NCBI RefSeq assembly: GCF_900109295.1
Contig: NZ_FOIZ01000001.1
Location: 1-64,000, forward strand
Source: Cognatiyoonia koreensis
GTDB lineage: Bacteria > Pseudomonadota > Alphaproteobacteria > Rhodobacterales > Rhodobacteraceae
Direction: 5' to 3'
Length of the DNA stretch: 64,000 bases
In this document: one piece after another, positions 25,949 to 34,452 of the stretch
How the letters are laid out: each line of letters starts with the position of its first letter
Numbering within the stretch: the first letter of the stretch is position 1
Made by a program: the position numbers and the translations under genes
Notes under the pieces: generated by a model
The model's input: the letters and a program-made list of their open reading frames with translations, nothing else
The model's database searches: none
Told to the model about the DNA's origin: nothing

Positions 25949-26838
25949 AACGTGTCTTGATCGCCGGTGCGACCGGCTACCTCGGGCGCTACCTTTGTGC
26001 GGAATACCAACGCCGCGGGTGGTATGTGATCGCTCTTGTTCGCAAAGCGGTCAATGCTGCGCCCATCGCCGCAGATCAACTTGTCGAGGCGCAGGCCACC
26101 GCGCCTGCCACCCTCAAGGGTGTCATGGCCGGGGTCGATCTGGTCGTTTCCTGCATCGGTATTACGCGGCAGGCGGACGGTCTGGATTATTGGGATGTCG
26201 ATTATCAGGCCAACCTTAATCTGCTGCGCGAGGCAGAGGGGGCAGGAGTGGAACGCTTTGCTTTCATTCATGTTCTCCGTGCCTCTGATATGGCGCAGGT
26301 GCCCATGGTTGCAGCCAAATCCGCCTTTGTGGCTGAACTGGAGCGTTCTATGGTGGCATCCACGATTATTTATCCGACCGGATACTTCTCGGACATGGGC
26401 GACTTTCTGAGGATGGCGCAGTCCGGGCGGGTCTGGTTGTTCGGCGACGGCAGCAAAAAGATCAACCCGATCGACGGGGCGGATCTGGCGGCCTCTACTG
26501 CAGACGCGGTGGCGGCAGAGATTGAGTGGCTCGATATCGGTGGGCCCGACGTCTTCACCCAAAAGGAATTGGCGGAACTGGCGTTTGCCAGCATCGGAAC
26601 CGCCCCGCAAATTACCTTTTTGCCCGACGTCTTGCGACGGATTGCTTTGCGCATCTTACCGCTTGTCACGCCACGGCGCATCCACGGGCCGGCCCGCTTT
26701 TTTCTAAGTGCGCTCGCCCTCGACATGGTTGGGGCACGACACGGCAGTTCTCACTTGAAGGATCACTTTGAAAACACCCTCGCCGCAACTCAGTTGGCGC
26801 GCGTTCATCAATTTGCAATGGAAAGGAAGAAATCATGA
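25945..26838 (+). CDS. NAD(P)-binding SDR-like protein (atypical, YbjT/NmrA type)
   Basis: A 297-residue Rossmann protein with the nucleotide-binding motif GATGYLGRY (residues 8-16) and a DLVVSCIGITRQ strand. There is no clear YxxxK active site, so it fits the atypical SDRs that reduce unusual substrates or sense NADPH. It is coupled to neighbours on both sides by four-base overlaps. The start at 25945 gives the canonical Rossmann N-terminus. Confidence 0.85.
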   Translation: MKRVLIAGATGYLGRYLCAEYQRRGWYVIALVRKAVNAAPIAADQLVEAQATAPATLKGVMAGVDLVVSCIGITRQADGLDYWDVDYQANLNLLREAEGAGVERFAFIHVLRASDMAQVPMVAAKSAFVAELERSMVASTIIYPTGYFSDMGDFLRMAQSGRVWLFGDGSKKINPIDGADLAASTADAVAAEIEWLDIGGPDVFTQKELAELAFASIGTAPQITFLPDVLRRIALRILPLVTPRRIHGPARFFLSALALDMVGARHGSSHLKDHFENTLAATQLARVHQFAMERKKS

Positions 26839-27515
26839 CAATGCAACGAATTGGCGGCCTTGCGGCCTTGGCCTGTGCGGCCACCTACATCTTTGGCTTT
26901 GTTCTGCTCGTCACCGTGTTGGCGGACTCAGGATATGGCACGAGCGCCATCGACGCCGCTGACACGGTCCGCTTCACGGTTGAAAACCAAGCGCTCATGA
27001 TCACGTGGAACACTGTGATTTACATCGTGAATGCACTGGCGCTAGCCGTGCTGGTCGTCGCACTGGCAAGCCGGCTGAGATCCAAGTCACCAGACTGGGG
27101 CAGCATTGCACTGGCATTTGGTCTGATCTGGACGACGCTGGTTCTTGGCGCGGGAATGGTTGCCAACGTGACCACGGAACGGGTGGCAATACTGGCCCTG
27201 ACCGACTTTGAAATGGCAGTTCAGACTTGGGAAATCCTTCATGCGGTTGAACTTGGCCTTGGTGGCGGGAACGAAATCGCCGGAGGGGTTTGGATCCTCT
27301 GCGTCAGCTTTGCTGGCCTGTTACACCGCGCCTTTGGCAAGATTGTCATCGCGCTTGGATTGTTCACGGGTATTGGCGGGCTGCTGACGATCCTACCGCC
27401 TTTGGGCGATGTTGCGGGCGCTGTTTTCGGCCTTGGCGCGATTGCATGGTTCATCGCGGTTGGTCTTGCGCTTCTTTTCAAGCGCGATGGTGCGGCGACG
27501 TACGCGCCCTCCTAG
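26835..27515 (+). CDS. Integral membrane protein, DUF4386-like
   Basis: A 226-residue protein with about six transmembrane segments. N-terminal RIGGLAALACAATYIFGFVL and the later NEIAGGVWILCVSFAGLL resemble the DUF4386 group of unknown function. No catalytic motif is seen. It is translationally coupled to the SDR-like gene (ATGA) and followed by a serine hydrolase gene with a good ribosome-binding site. Confidence 0.7.
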   Translation: MTMQRIGGLAALACAATYIFGFVLLVTVLADSGYGTSAIDAADTVRFTVENQALMITWNTVIYIVNALALAVLVVALASRLRSKSPDWGSIALAFGLIWTTLVLGAGMVANVTTERVAILALTDFEMAVQTWEILHAVELGLGGGNEIAGGVWILCVSFAGLLHRAFGKIVIALGLFTGIGGLLTILPPLGDVAGAVFGLGAIAWFIAVGLALLFKRDGAATYAPS

Positions 27516-27542
27516 GCCCAAGCGCAGGGAAGGAGTTAAGCG

Positions 27543-28577
27543 ATGACACTTTCGCAAGATCTGCAAGCCTTGATCGATGCCGAATGTGCAAAGGCGTTCA
27601 CGCATGGGCTGATCCTGCGGGTCGCCTCTGGCGATGGAGCAGTTGATTTCAAGGGCGGTTCGGGTGCTGCGGTATCCGACACGCGGTTCCCGATCGCAAG
27701 TATCAGCAAGATGTTCACTGCAGCGCTGATCATGCAACTTACCGATGACGGACGCATCAGGCTGGATCAGTCCGTGCAAAGCATCCTGGCCGACACCGAC
27801 ATGTCGGGCCTGCATGTCGTGAAGGGTGTGGATCATAGCCCTTTGTTGACTGTTCGGCAGTTGCTGCATCAGACTTCCGGTCTTGCGGATTATTATGAAA
27901 GCGATCTGGCAGCCGACCTGAAAAAGGGCAACGATCGCAGCTATGATCTGAATGATGTCTTGCAGATGACACAGGCACTACCGCCGCAGGCAGCACCCGA
28001 GAGCGGCAGGTCATATTATTCTGACACCAACTACCAACTGCTTGGGGCCGTAATCGAATATGCGACAGGTCTGACCTATGATCAGGCGCTGCAAAGCCGC
28101 ATCTGTGAACCGCTTGGCCTGAACGACACGCAGGTGCTGCAAGGCACCGACTTCGGTTTGCCGGTTTATCATCGGGACGCGCTTTTGAACGTTCCGCAGA
28201 TCCTGACCAGCATGGGACCGGACGGCGGTATCATATCAACGCTGGACGAGATGCTGATCTTTCTACGCGCTTTCATGCAGGGCCAGCTTTTCAAACAAGA
28301 AAACACGGCGCAAATGCGTCAATGGAACCGGCTCTTTTTTCCGCTTCAGTACGGCTATGGTTTGATGCGCATCAAACTGCCCCGGTGGATGACGCTGTTT
28401 CGTGCCACCCCGGAAATGATAGGGCATTCCGGGGCAAGCGGATCTTTCGCCTTCCATGCGCCTGAACCGGATATCTACCTGATCGGCACTTTCAATCAAA
28501 CGGACGCCTCACGCCGCCCTATTAAGTTGATGCTACGCGTTCTGGACCTTGTCGCGAAAGATCGAGGTTCCCGATGA
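27543..28577 (+). CDS. Serine hydrolase, beta-lactamase/PBP fold (first copy)
   Basis: A 344-residue beta-lactamase-family (class C/DD-peptidase-like) hydrolase. The nucleophile motif is SISK (Ser53-Lys56), the second motif is YSD in SYYSDTNYQ, and the third is HSG in GHSGASG. There is no signal peptide, so it should be cytoplasmic, and the family includes esterases such as EstB as well as peptidases. AAGGAG lies nine bases upstream. It overlaps the alpha/beta hydrolase gene by four bases and has a second, divergent paralogue two genes on. Confidence 0.88.
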   Translation: MTLSQDLQALIDAECAKAFTHGLILRVASGDGAVDFKGGSGAAVSDTRFPIASISKMFTAALIMQLTDDGRIRLDQSVQSILADTDMSGLHVVKGVDHSPLLTVRQLLHQTSGLADYYESDLAADLKKGNDRSYDLNDVLQMTQALPPQAAPESGRSYYSDTNYQLLGAVIEYATGLTYDQALQSRICEPLGLNDTQVLQGTDFGLPVYHRDALLNVPQILTSMGPDGGIISTLDEMLIFLRAFMQGQLFKQENTAQMRQWNRLFFPLQYGYGLMRIKLPRWMTLFRATPEMIGHSGASGSFAFHAPEPDIYLIGTFNQTDASRRPIKLMLRVLDLVAKDRGSR

Positions 28578-29575
28578 AACGCATCCTGAAGTGGGCTATC
28601 GTCATGTGCGGGTGCGTCCTTGTGGCAATCATGGCAGCCTTTGTTGCCACGCGCGGTGACTATCCTGTCGCCCGGTTGGTAACAGATGACCTGTCCCTGC
28701 CATCTGAAACCGTGGCCGGCGTCCAATTGCACTTGAAGTTAGTAAACGGGCCCGCAGGTTCGCCAACGATCATTGTGTTGCACGGCGGTCCGGGCGGCGA
28801 CTTTCGGTCATTGCAGGCGCTTGAGGCGCTTTCTGATCAATATCGTGTTGTGTTCTACGACCAACGTGGCGCGGGGTTGTCCGAACGCGTGCCCGCCGAG
28901 ATGCTGACGTTGGATGGCCACCTTGATGAACTTGCGGCGGTTATTGACCGCTTGTCCTCAGAAGAGGCACCCACTTTGATCGGGCATTCTTGGGGCGCGA
29001 TGCTGGCGACGGCCTATCTGGGCCAGAGCCTAGACAGTGTGCAGGCGGCAGTGCTGATCGAACCCGGCTACCTTGACCGGAACGGGCACGCAACGTGGCA
29101 AGCAGAAAGCCTGCGGTATCTGTCCGGCCCAAACTATTGGAAGGAGGCGATCGTCACAGGGTTGCGTTCCCAGCATATTGGTGGCCCGGATGAAGCGGCC
29201 CGGCACGATTTCCTTATCGGGCATATGGTTGGCGTTTTTGCGGACCACCCCGAAAACCCGTATCATTGCGGCGATGGCTACACTGCACCACACTGGCGAT
29301 TTGGTGGGTTAAGCAGCGATACCTGGGGCCAGTCGGAAAAGACTGAACTGGAACGGCTTACAGCAAAAGCGGCTGGGTTTTCTGGCCCGGTTCTGCTGAT
29401 GGCCGGAGCGTGCAACGACTGGACAGGAGAGCAACTGCAACAAAGCCATCTAAGCCTATTCAGTGCGGCAGAGCTGAGCATTATTCCCGATGCTGGGCAC
29501 GATGTCATCTGGGACAATCCGAATGCCGCGTTGGCTGTCATCCGAAGATTTCTGAACGCGGGGACACTGGAGTGA
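28574..29575 (+). CDS. Alpha/beta hydrolase (prolyl-iminopeptidase-like)
   Basis: A 333-residue hydrolase with an N-terminal membrane anchor or signal (about residues 5-25). The oxyanion motif is HGGPGGD, the nucleophile elbow GHSWGAM, and the catalytic His lies in PDAGHDVIW. HGGPG is characteristic of prolyl iminopeptidases and related esterases, so the active site probably faces the periplasm. It lies between the two serine hydrolases in one transcript. Confidence 0.9.
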   Translation: MKRILKWAIVMCGCVLVAIMAAFVATRGDYPVARLVTDDLSLPSETVAGVQLHLKLVNGPAGSPTIIVLHGGPGGDFRSLQALEALSDQYRVVFYDQRGAGLSERVPAEMLTLDGHLDELAAVIDRLSSEEAPTLIGHSWGAMLATAYLGQSLDSVQAAVLIEPGYLDRNGHATWQAESLRYLSGPNYWKEAIVTGLRSQHIGGPDEAARHDFLIGHMVGVFADHPENPYHCGDGYTAPHWRFGGLSSDTWGQSEKTELERLTAKAAGFSGPVLLMAGACNDWTGEQLQQSHLSLFSAAELSIIPDAGHDVIWDNPNAALAVIRRFLNAGTLE

Positions 29576-29586
29576 AGGTGTTTGAT

Positions 29587-30645
29587 ATGAACGCGACAAC
29601 CAAGCACCTTCAATCCATGATGCGACCCTATGAGAGCCCGCGACACGCTGTCGTTGCTTTCCAGCTTGGCGACGGGGAGGTGACATACCTTAACCGTGGC
29701 GCGCCGATCTGCGAAGACCCGTGTGAAGATTGGATTTTTGAGATCGCCTCGATCACCAAAGTCTTTACAGCGGTGTTGCTTTGCAGGCTTGTCGAAGAGG
29801 GTAAGATAGATCCGAAGGCCCCGCTGCGCGACATGTCGGACGCACTGAAAGACGTGCCGGACTGGATCACCGCTGAGCGCCTGACGTCACACACAAGCGG
29901 GCTGCCAAATTACTTCATGCCGCTATGGAAAGCGTTGTTTCGACAGCAGCCAGATGGTCCCTATGCAACGTTTTCGCGATCCGATTTGCTGGCGTGGCTT
30001 CACAACCGGCGCAGCATTGCTGCCCCACGTCAGAACCGGCATGTCTATTCGAATGTAGGGGTCGGTCTGTTGGGCGAGGCGATGGCCATGATGGAGGGAA
30101 AGCCATTTGTCGAACTTCTCGCCGAGAAAGTGACCGGCCCGATGGGATTGCAAGATACCGCAGATCGTCTGGTCAGTGGACAGCAGCGCCGCTTTGCGAA
30201 ACCGAAAGCACCCAACGGCAAATCTGTTCCACCCTGGACCTTTCAAAGCCTGGCAGCGGCAGGATGCCTGCGATCCAGCGCTCGCGATCTTGCTTGCTTT
30301 GCGATGGCGGTTCTTCAGGCGCTGAACGGCCCTGAAACGGCACTTGATCGGGCAATCTGCCAATCGACGCTGCCAATTCTTGGACTTGGGCCGGGCGGAG
30401 CCTTGACCCCGACAGCGCAGTGCTATGGCTGGCTTTTAGTGGCGATGGACAAACAGAAACCGGGATTCCTGTTTCATAATGGAGGTACGGCTGGATCGTC
30501 TTGCTCGCTTCATATTTGCCCCGAACGAAAAGCCGCTTTTGGTATTCTGTCCAATAACGGAGTTGCCGGGAATCTATGGGCAAGCACGAAGCTCAACTGG
30601 TCCAATCCTTTGCGGAAAGCCCATGATCTGTTTGCCAACACTTGA
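29587..30645 (+). CDS. Serine hydrolase, beta-lactamase/PBP fold (second copy)
   Basis: A 352-residue relative of the 27543 gene with nucleophile SITK (Ser55-Lys58), second motif YSN (VYSNVGVGLLG) and third motif HNG (FHNGGTAG). There is no signal peptide. The ATG at 29587 is chosen because GAAGG lies eight bases upstream and the preceding gene stops at 29575. It appears to end the operon. Confidence 0.87.
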   Translation: MNATTKHLQSMMRPYESPRHAVVAFQLGDGEVTYLNRGAPICEDPCEDWIFEIASITKVFTAVLLCRLVEEGKIDPKAPLRDMSDALKDVPDWITAERLTSHTSGLPNYFMPLWKALFRQQPDGPYATFSRSDLLAWLHNRRSIAAPRQNRHVYSNVGVGLLGEAMAMMEGKPFVELLAEKVTGPMGLQDTADRLVSGQQRRFAKPKAPNGKSVPPWTFQSLAAAGCLRSSARDLACFAMAVLQALNGPETALDRAICQSTLPILGLGPGGALTPTAQCYGWLLVAMDKQKPGFLFHNGGTAGSSCSLHICPERKAAFGILSNNGVAGNLWASTKLNWSNPLRKAHDLFANT

Positions 30646-30671
30646 TCCGACACACCTCGTGATATCCTAGC

Positions 30672-31079
30672 TTATTCGCATATATTTTCTTCAATGAAGC
30701 AGTTTGTGCCGATACAGCCGTCCCATCCTTCGTCCTTGACGGATTGTGACCGCTCACCAAACTCACCTTCGATCACTTCGACTGACTGAATTTTGTCAAA
30801 GCGAAAAATTCTTTCAGACTCATAGTCCCTGCCTTTCGTGCATCCACGGGTTTGCCAGCCGTGCAAATAAAGAAGCCCGTTGTTCCCGATTGCGACCTGA
30901 TGAACATCGAGAAGTCGCGGCAGACAACCCTTACTGGCATCTTCGTCGTAAACGATCTCGACGACAGCACCTGTTTCTGCGGCCTCACACAGTAGGGATT
31001 CAAACTCTGATTGGGCCAACACCGGGGAACTCGGTGAGATGGCTAGAATAACGCCCGCAGTTGCGTGGGACAGTCTCAT
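30672..31079 (-). CDS. Secreted small protein resembling a WYL domain
   Basis: A 135-residue protein with a signal peptide (MRLSHATAGVILAISPS, cleavage near VLAQ). The mature part has the strand order and key pattern of a WYL sensor domain: VVEIVYDED early, NNGLLYLHGWQ in the middle, and RIFRFDKIQSVEV late. The C-terminus has extra cysteines (DGCIGTNCF). WYL domains are normally cytoplasmic ligand sensors, so an exported version is unusual. The resemblance is by eye. Confidence 0.6.
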   Translation of the reverse strand: MRLSHATAGVILAISPSSPVLAQSEFESLLCEAAETGAVVEIVYDEDASKGCLPRLLDVHQVAIGNNGLLYLHGWQTRGCTKGRDYESERIFRFDKIQSVEVIEGEFGERSQSVKDEGWDGCIGTNCFIEENICE

Positions 31080-31550
31080 TTTTATTGCCACTTGCTTAGT
31101 CCGTTCGCTGCAAACAGTAACGTTGGTGGCTATGCCGTGGCAATCAGCAGATTTACAGAATGTCTGACGTGACCCCTTGTATGGGCGCACAAGCGGTGTC
31201 CCGCATCGGACTGCTGTGGTCCGGCCCCATACATCTGTCGGGCGTTTAATGTATCGCTTGAGGTGACAGTCCTGCATCCCACATCTTCGCGGTGCGCGAC
31301 AAGCCTCGTATGCGTCTTGCGATTTATTCTGTCATGGCGACTTGGCGGAGGATGTCGTTCGCTCGGCCTCATGCATGTTCTTACAAGATCACTGCCGTAC
31401 CCACGTAGGATACGGCAGTGATTTCGAATTGTGTCATCGCGAGAAAATGCGTTTCAGATAGGATCGGATATCAATGAAGCTGTCCTGTCCTGACCTTATT
31501 TTTCACTTTGGTTTGACCAAAGTCCCTTCAAGCGATTGATGCGCGTTGCT
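31080..31550. other. Intergenic region with two perfect hairpins
   Basis: No gene is supported. Besides the 12-bp inverted repeat annotated separately, ACTTTGGT-TTG-ACCAAAGT at 31505-31523 forms a perfect 8-bp hairpin about 28 bases beyond the stop of the DUF7282 gene. It is preceded, not followed, by the T-run in the sense of the plus strand, so termination of the leftward gene is uncertain. Confidence 0.4.
31388..31422. repeat. Perfect 12-bp inverted repeat
   Basis: ATCACTGCCGTA and TACGGCAGTGAT separated by 11 bases. It is the longest perfect hairpin noticed in this part of the window and lies between two leftward genes. It lacks a clear T-tail on either strand. Confidence 0.7.
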
Positions 31551-31964
31551 TTACTCGGCAGTGATAGTTGCCATGACGAGTTCTCCGTCAACGCGGATAG
31601 GACCATCTTCTGTTGCACCAAGCGTATATTCGAATACGCCCGTGCTCATGCCACCTGTTTCAGCGTGAACCATCAGCATCAGCATGTCGCCTGCGCTGAC
31701 TTCTTCCATCAGGATCGCCGCTACATCGACATTGTCACCCATGCGCAATGGCGCGTAACCCACCACAGGACCGGGCTTCATTTCAGTGTCTGTCCGGTGA
31801 ACAACCATCCAGCCGTTTTCGGCGGCGACAACCATCTCGGCGCTGACAATGCCATTTGAAACTGATTGATTGACAGCTTCAACGGACGGGGTGGGTGCGT
31901 GCCCATCAGCAACTGCGACTGTTCCGACGAAAGTAAGTGCGAGGGCAGAAATAAGCGTCTTCAT
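31551..31964 (-). CDS. Exported DUF7282-like protein
   Basis: A 137-residue protein with a signal peptide ending AVADG (about residue 20). The mature part shows the DUF7282 pattern: SNGIVSAEMVVAAENGWMVV, PGPVVGYAPL, a GDMLMLMVHAETG strand and a final DGPIRVDGEL. It is a beta-sandwich-like domain of unknown function. It starts at 31964 and diverges from the ECF sigma gene. A candidate ECF promoter lies 53 bases upstream, which suggests it belongs to the sigma regulon. Confidence 0.78.
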   Translation of the reverse strand: MKTLISALALTFVGTVAVADGHAPTPSVEAVNQSVSNGIVSAEMVVAAENGWMVVHRTDTEMKPGPVVGYAPLRMGDNVDVAAILMEEVSAGDMLMLMVHAETGGMSTGVFEYTLGATEDGPIRVDGELVMATITAE

Positions 31965-32016
31965 AGGATTCTCCGATTTCGTGCTGGCAGCCGTTGTGAC
32001 TGCCATATGCCAAGAG

Positions 32017-32045
32017 ATACGGGACAGACGGGTGCAAAGTTTCAG
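32017..32045 (-). promoter_or_regulatory. Candidate ECF-sigma promoter of the DUF7282 gene
   Basis: On the minus strand TGAAAC (32045-32040), a 17-base spacer and CGTATC (32022-32017). The same architecture, TGAAAC-N17-CGTTCC, precedes the VPLPA-CTERM gene on the other side of the sigma/anti-sigma pair. CGT-type -10 elements are typical of ECF sigma factors. Confidence 0.55.
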
Positions 32046-32156
32046 ACGGCGTGATTTATTTTTTGCAGCGCGTGTTCGGCTTGCAAATGCAGGAATTGCG
32101 CTCCTTAGTGAACGCAGATGCGACAGGCGCACGCTTGGGTAGGAGTTCATCAACCG

Positions 32157-32696
32157 ATGGAATTGTCAGAGATTGAAAGATTGATATCTCAAATTTCCAT
32201 GGGGGACCGTGAAGCGTTTTCGCGGCTGTATGATGCGACATCCGGGAAACTTTTTTCAGTCTGTCTGCGTGTTCTTAAGCAAAGGGACGTTGCAGAGGAC
32301 GCGATGCAAGACGCTTACGTGAAGATATGGAAGAATGCCGGGCGCTACAATGTAACGTCCTATTCGCCGATGTCGTGGCTGATTGCGATTGCGCGCAATT
32401 CGGCGATTGATCGCTTGCGCAAGCAAAAGCCGACGCAAGACATTGATGACTACATCCACCATTTTGCCGCAACGGGACCCACTCCCGAACAATCGGCAGT
32501 GGCCTCCTCTGAGGTAAAGCGCATCATGGGATGTCTCGACGAACTCGAAACAGATCGCCGTGATGCCATCAAGGGTGCCTATCTGGACGGCGAGACCTAC
32601 AAAGACCTGTCGGCGCGTTTCAATATACCCCTCAATACAATGCGTACGTGGTTGCGACGCGGGCTCGCCAATCTAAGGGAGTGTATGTCCCGATGA
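32157..32696 (+). CDS. ECF sigma factor (SigK-like)
   Basis: A 179-residue sigma-70 family protein. Region 2 contains FSRLYDATSGKLFSVCLRVL and DAMQDAYVKIWKNAGRY, and region 4 ends with TYKDLSARFNIPLNTMRTWL. The size and the RskA-like partner place it with the SigK-type ECF group. The ATG at 32157 has AGGAG upstream. The stop overlaps the anti-sigma start (ATGA), so the pair is made together. Confidence 0.93.
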   Translation: MELSEIERLISQISMGDREAFSRLYDATSGKLFSVCLRVLKQRDVAEDAMQDAYVKIWKNAGRYNVTSYSPMSWLIAIARNSAIDRLRKQKPTQDIDDYIHHFAATGPTPEQSAVASSEVKRIMGCLDELETDRRDAIKGAYLDGETYKDLSARFNIPLNTMRTWLRRGLANLRECMSR

Positions 32697-33388
32697 CAGA
32701 CGACCAGAACCATGATGAAGATATGCTAGCTGCCGAATTTGTTCTACGATTGCTTGACGAGAACGATTTGAAAGAATTGCAACAACGCATCAGAAATGAC
32801 CGACGGTTTGCGCAGCGTGTTGCGTATTGGGAAATTCAGCTTTCTCAGCTCGTGGATGAGATCATCCCGGAGCAACCGAATCAAGCGTCGAAGAAGGCAC
32901 TGTTTGCAGCCTTGTTCCCCGAAGATGTCCCCGTGTCCATTTGGCAGCGTGTCGGTGTCTGGCAAATGCTGAGCGCGATTTGTGCTGTCGGGTTTCTTGC
33001 ACTTGGCGTCATGTTATTGACACCGGAGCGTGACAATGCAGGGCCGCTCTTCGCCGCTGAGATTGTTTCGGATGCTGCCGATTTCCGGGTCATCGCGGTG
33101 GTGGATAAGTCCACGGACCAAGTCATCTTGACCAAGACACGCGGTGCTGCACCAGAAGGACGGATCCTCCAGGTCTGGGCACATGGTCCAGACGAACCCG
33201 CGATATCCGTTGGATTATGGCCCGAGGGCGATAGCGTGCGACTTGATCTCCCGCCAACCATTGCCGCGGTGAATAGCGTCCTGACACTTGGTGTCAGCGA
33301 AGAGCCGGTAGGTGGATCAATAACGGGCTCTCCGTCTGGCCGGGTCTTTGGAACGACCGATATTCTTGTCGTGTCGGACACGTTTTAG
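32693..33388 (+). CDS. Anti-sigma factor, RskA-like
   Basis: A 231-residue single-pass membrane protein. The N-terminal cytoplasmic helical domain, which should bind the sigma factor, is followed by one transmembrane segment near residues 88-108 (LSAICAVGFLALGVMLL) and a periplasmic RskA-type domain (ILQVWAHGPDEPAISVGLW). Release of the sigma factor would need regulated proteolysis in response to an envelope signal. It is coupled to the sigma gene. Confidence 0.9.
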   Translation: MTDDQNHDEDMLAAEFVLRLLDENDLKELQQRIRNDRRFAQRVAYWEIQLSQLVDEIIPEQPNQASKKALFAALFPEDVPVSIWQRVGVWQMLSAICAVGFLALGVMLLTPERDNAGPLFAAEIVSDAADFRVIAVVDKSTDQVILTKTRGAAPEGRILQVWAHGPDEPAISVGLWPEGDSVRLDLPPTIAAVNSVLTLGVSEEPVGGSITGSPSGRVFGTTDILVVSDTF

Positions 33389-33429
33389 TCACGCGTCGAT
33401 GCTGCTGGACAACTATTTTTTCAGTTTGT

Positions 33430-33458
33430 TGAAACTCTTAACCCACTTGCAGCGTTCC
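33430..33458 (+). promoter_or_regulatory. Candidate ECF-sigma promoter of the VPLPA-CTERM gene
   Basis: TGAAAC at 33430-33435, a 17-base spacer and CGTTCC at 33453-33458, with the gene starting about 47 bases downstream. Spacing and both boxes match the candidate promoter in front of the DUF7282 gene. Confidence 0.55.
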
Positions 33459-33505
33459 TTATAGGTAAAGGCGTGGTATGAGCGCACAAACAGGGAATGG
33501 AAAAC

Positions 33506-34177
33506 ATGAATTTTTTTGGCAAGACGGCTATCGCTTTGGCGATTACGACCTTGGCGGCACCCGCTAGCGCTGCAACAATCACAATCGACTTTGAGGGCAC
33601 GACGGGGTTCTACGGTCCGAATGACCCGTCGATAAATTATGGTACTGGCGGTTCCAGAGGGACAGGTATTTCAGGGCTGATCTTCGACAGACCGATCCAA
33701 GTTGGTACCGGACCGTTTTTCGGAGCACCTGGTCCAGCACAAAGCGGCAATATCGCCCGCCAAGCGAACCCACCTTTTGGCGCGGCACCTTCGGTTACGA
33801 ATGAACGCGGAAGCACTTTTGGCGGCTCTTTTGACGGGTTTACCGTATCGTCTTTGAGCCTTGTCGTTGGCGACTCCGGCGGCGATTTGGATATCTTTGA
33901 ATTGCTTGGATTTGACGTTGACGGCAATGAAATCACGACATCCGGCGTACTGCGTTCGAATTCAGAACTGACAATCGCGATCGCCGGAACAGGCATTGCC
34001 AGCTTTCTGCTGAATATTGATGATGACAATTCATTGTTGTCTGGCGGGTCTAGCACCTTTGACAACATTGTATTTGAAACTGAAGTTTCCACCGTGCCAC
34101 TCCCTGCAAGTCTTCCGCTGGTTGGCTTTGCTCTGGCGTCGCTCGGGCTAGTGGGTCGGCTGCGCAAAAAGCGCTGA
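33506..34177 (+). CDS. VPLPA-CTERM sorting domain protein
   Basis: A 223-residue exported protein. A signal peptide (AIALAITTLAAPASA) is followed by a beta-rich domain beginning ATITIDFEGTTGFYG. The C-terminal sorting signal consists of VPLPA, a hydrophobic helix and the basic end GRLRKKR. In Rhodobacterales this tail is recognised by an exosortase-type system and linked to the envelope or exopolysaccharide. The ATG at 33506 is favoured over 33497 because AGGGA then lies nine bases upstream. No exosortase gene is in the window. Confidence 0.87.
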   Translation: MNFFGKTAIALAITTLAAPASAATITIDFEGTTGFYGPNDPSINYGTGGSRGTGISGLIFDRPIQVGTGPFFGAPGPAQSGNIARQANPPFGAAPSVTNERGSTFGGSFDGFTVSSLSLVVGDSGGDLDIFELLGFDVDGNEITTSGVLRSNSELTIAIAGTGIASFLLNIDDDNSLLSGGSSTFDNIVFETEVSTVPLPASLPLVGFALASLGLVGRLRKKR

Positions 34178-34452
34178 TTGCTCACGAACTGGCGAAGTTG
34201 CCGGTCATCGGCCATTTCAACAAAGGCAGGCTCCAACCTACGGGTGCGGGGTCTGTTTTATTTACCTTAGAGCTTTCGCTGTGAGTTTGAGTCACGTCCC
34301 TGCGAACGATCAAAGCGATGCGGAGGTTTACAAACTGAAGCGAGCGACTGTGGGTGACAGTTCAGATGAGCCATGCTGAGATGAAAAGAGACTGACGAAA
34401 GCCCATTCTATTGAATTCTGCTGATTGCCCCGGTGGCAATGCACAGGACGTC

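Noticed and set aside
32118..32150. Autoregulatory ECF promoter before the sigma gene (TGAACG-N17-CGCTTG)
   Set aside because: Both boxes deviate from the two matching promoters and the predicted start is almost on the ribosome-binding site.
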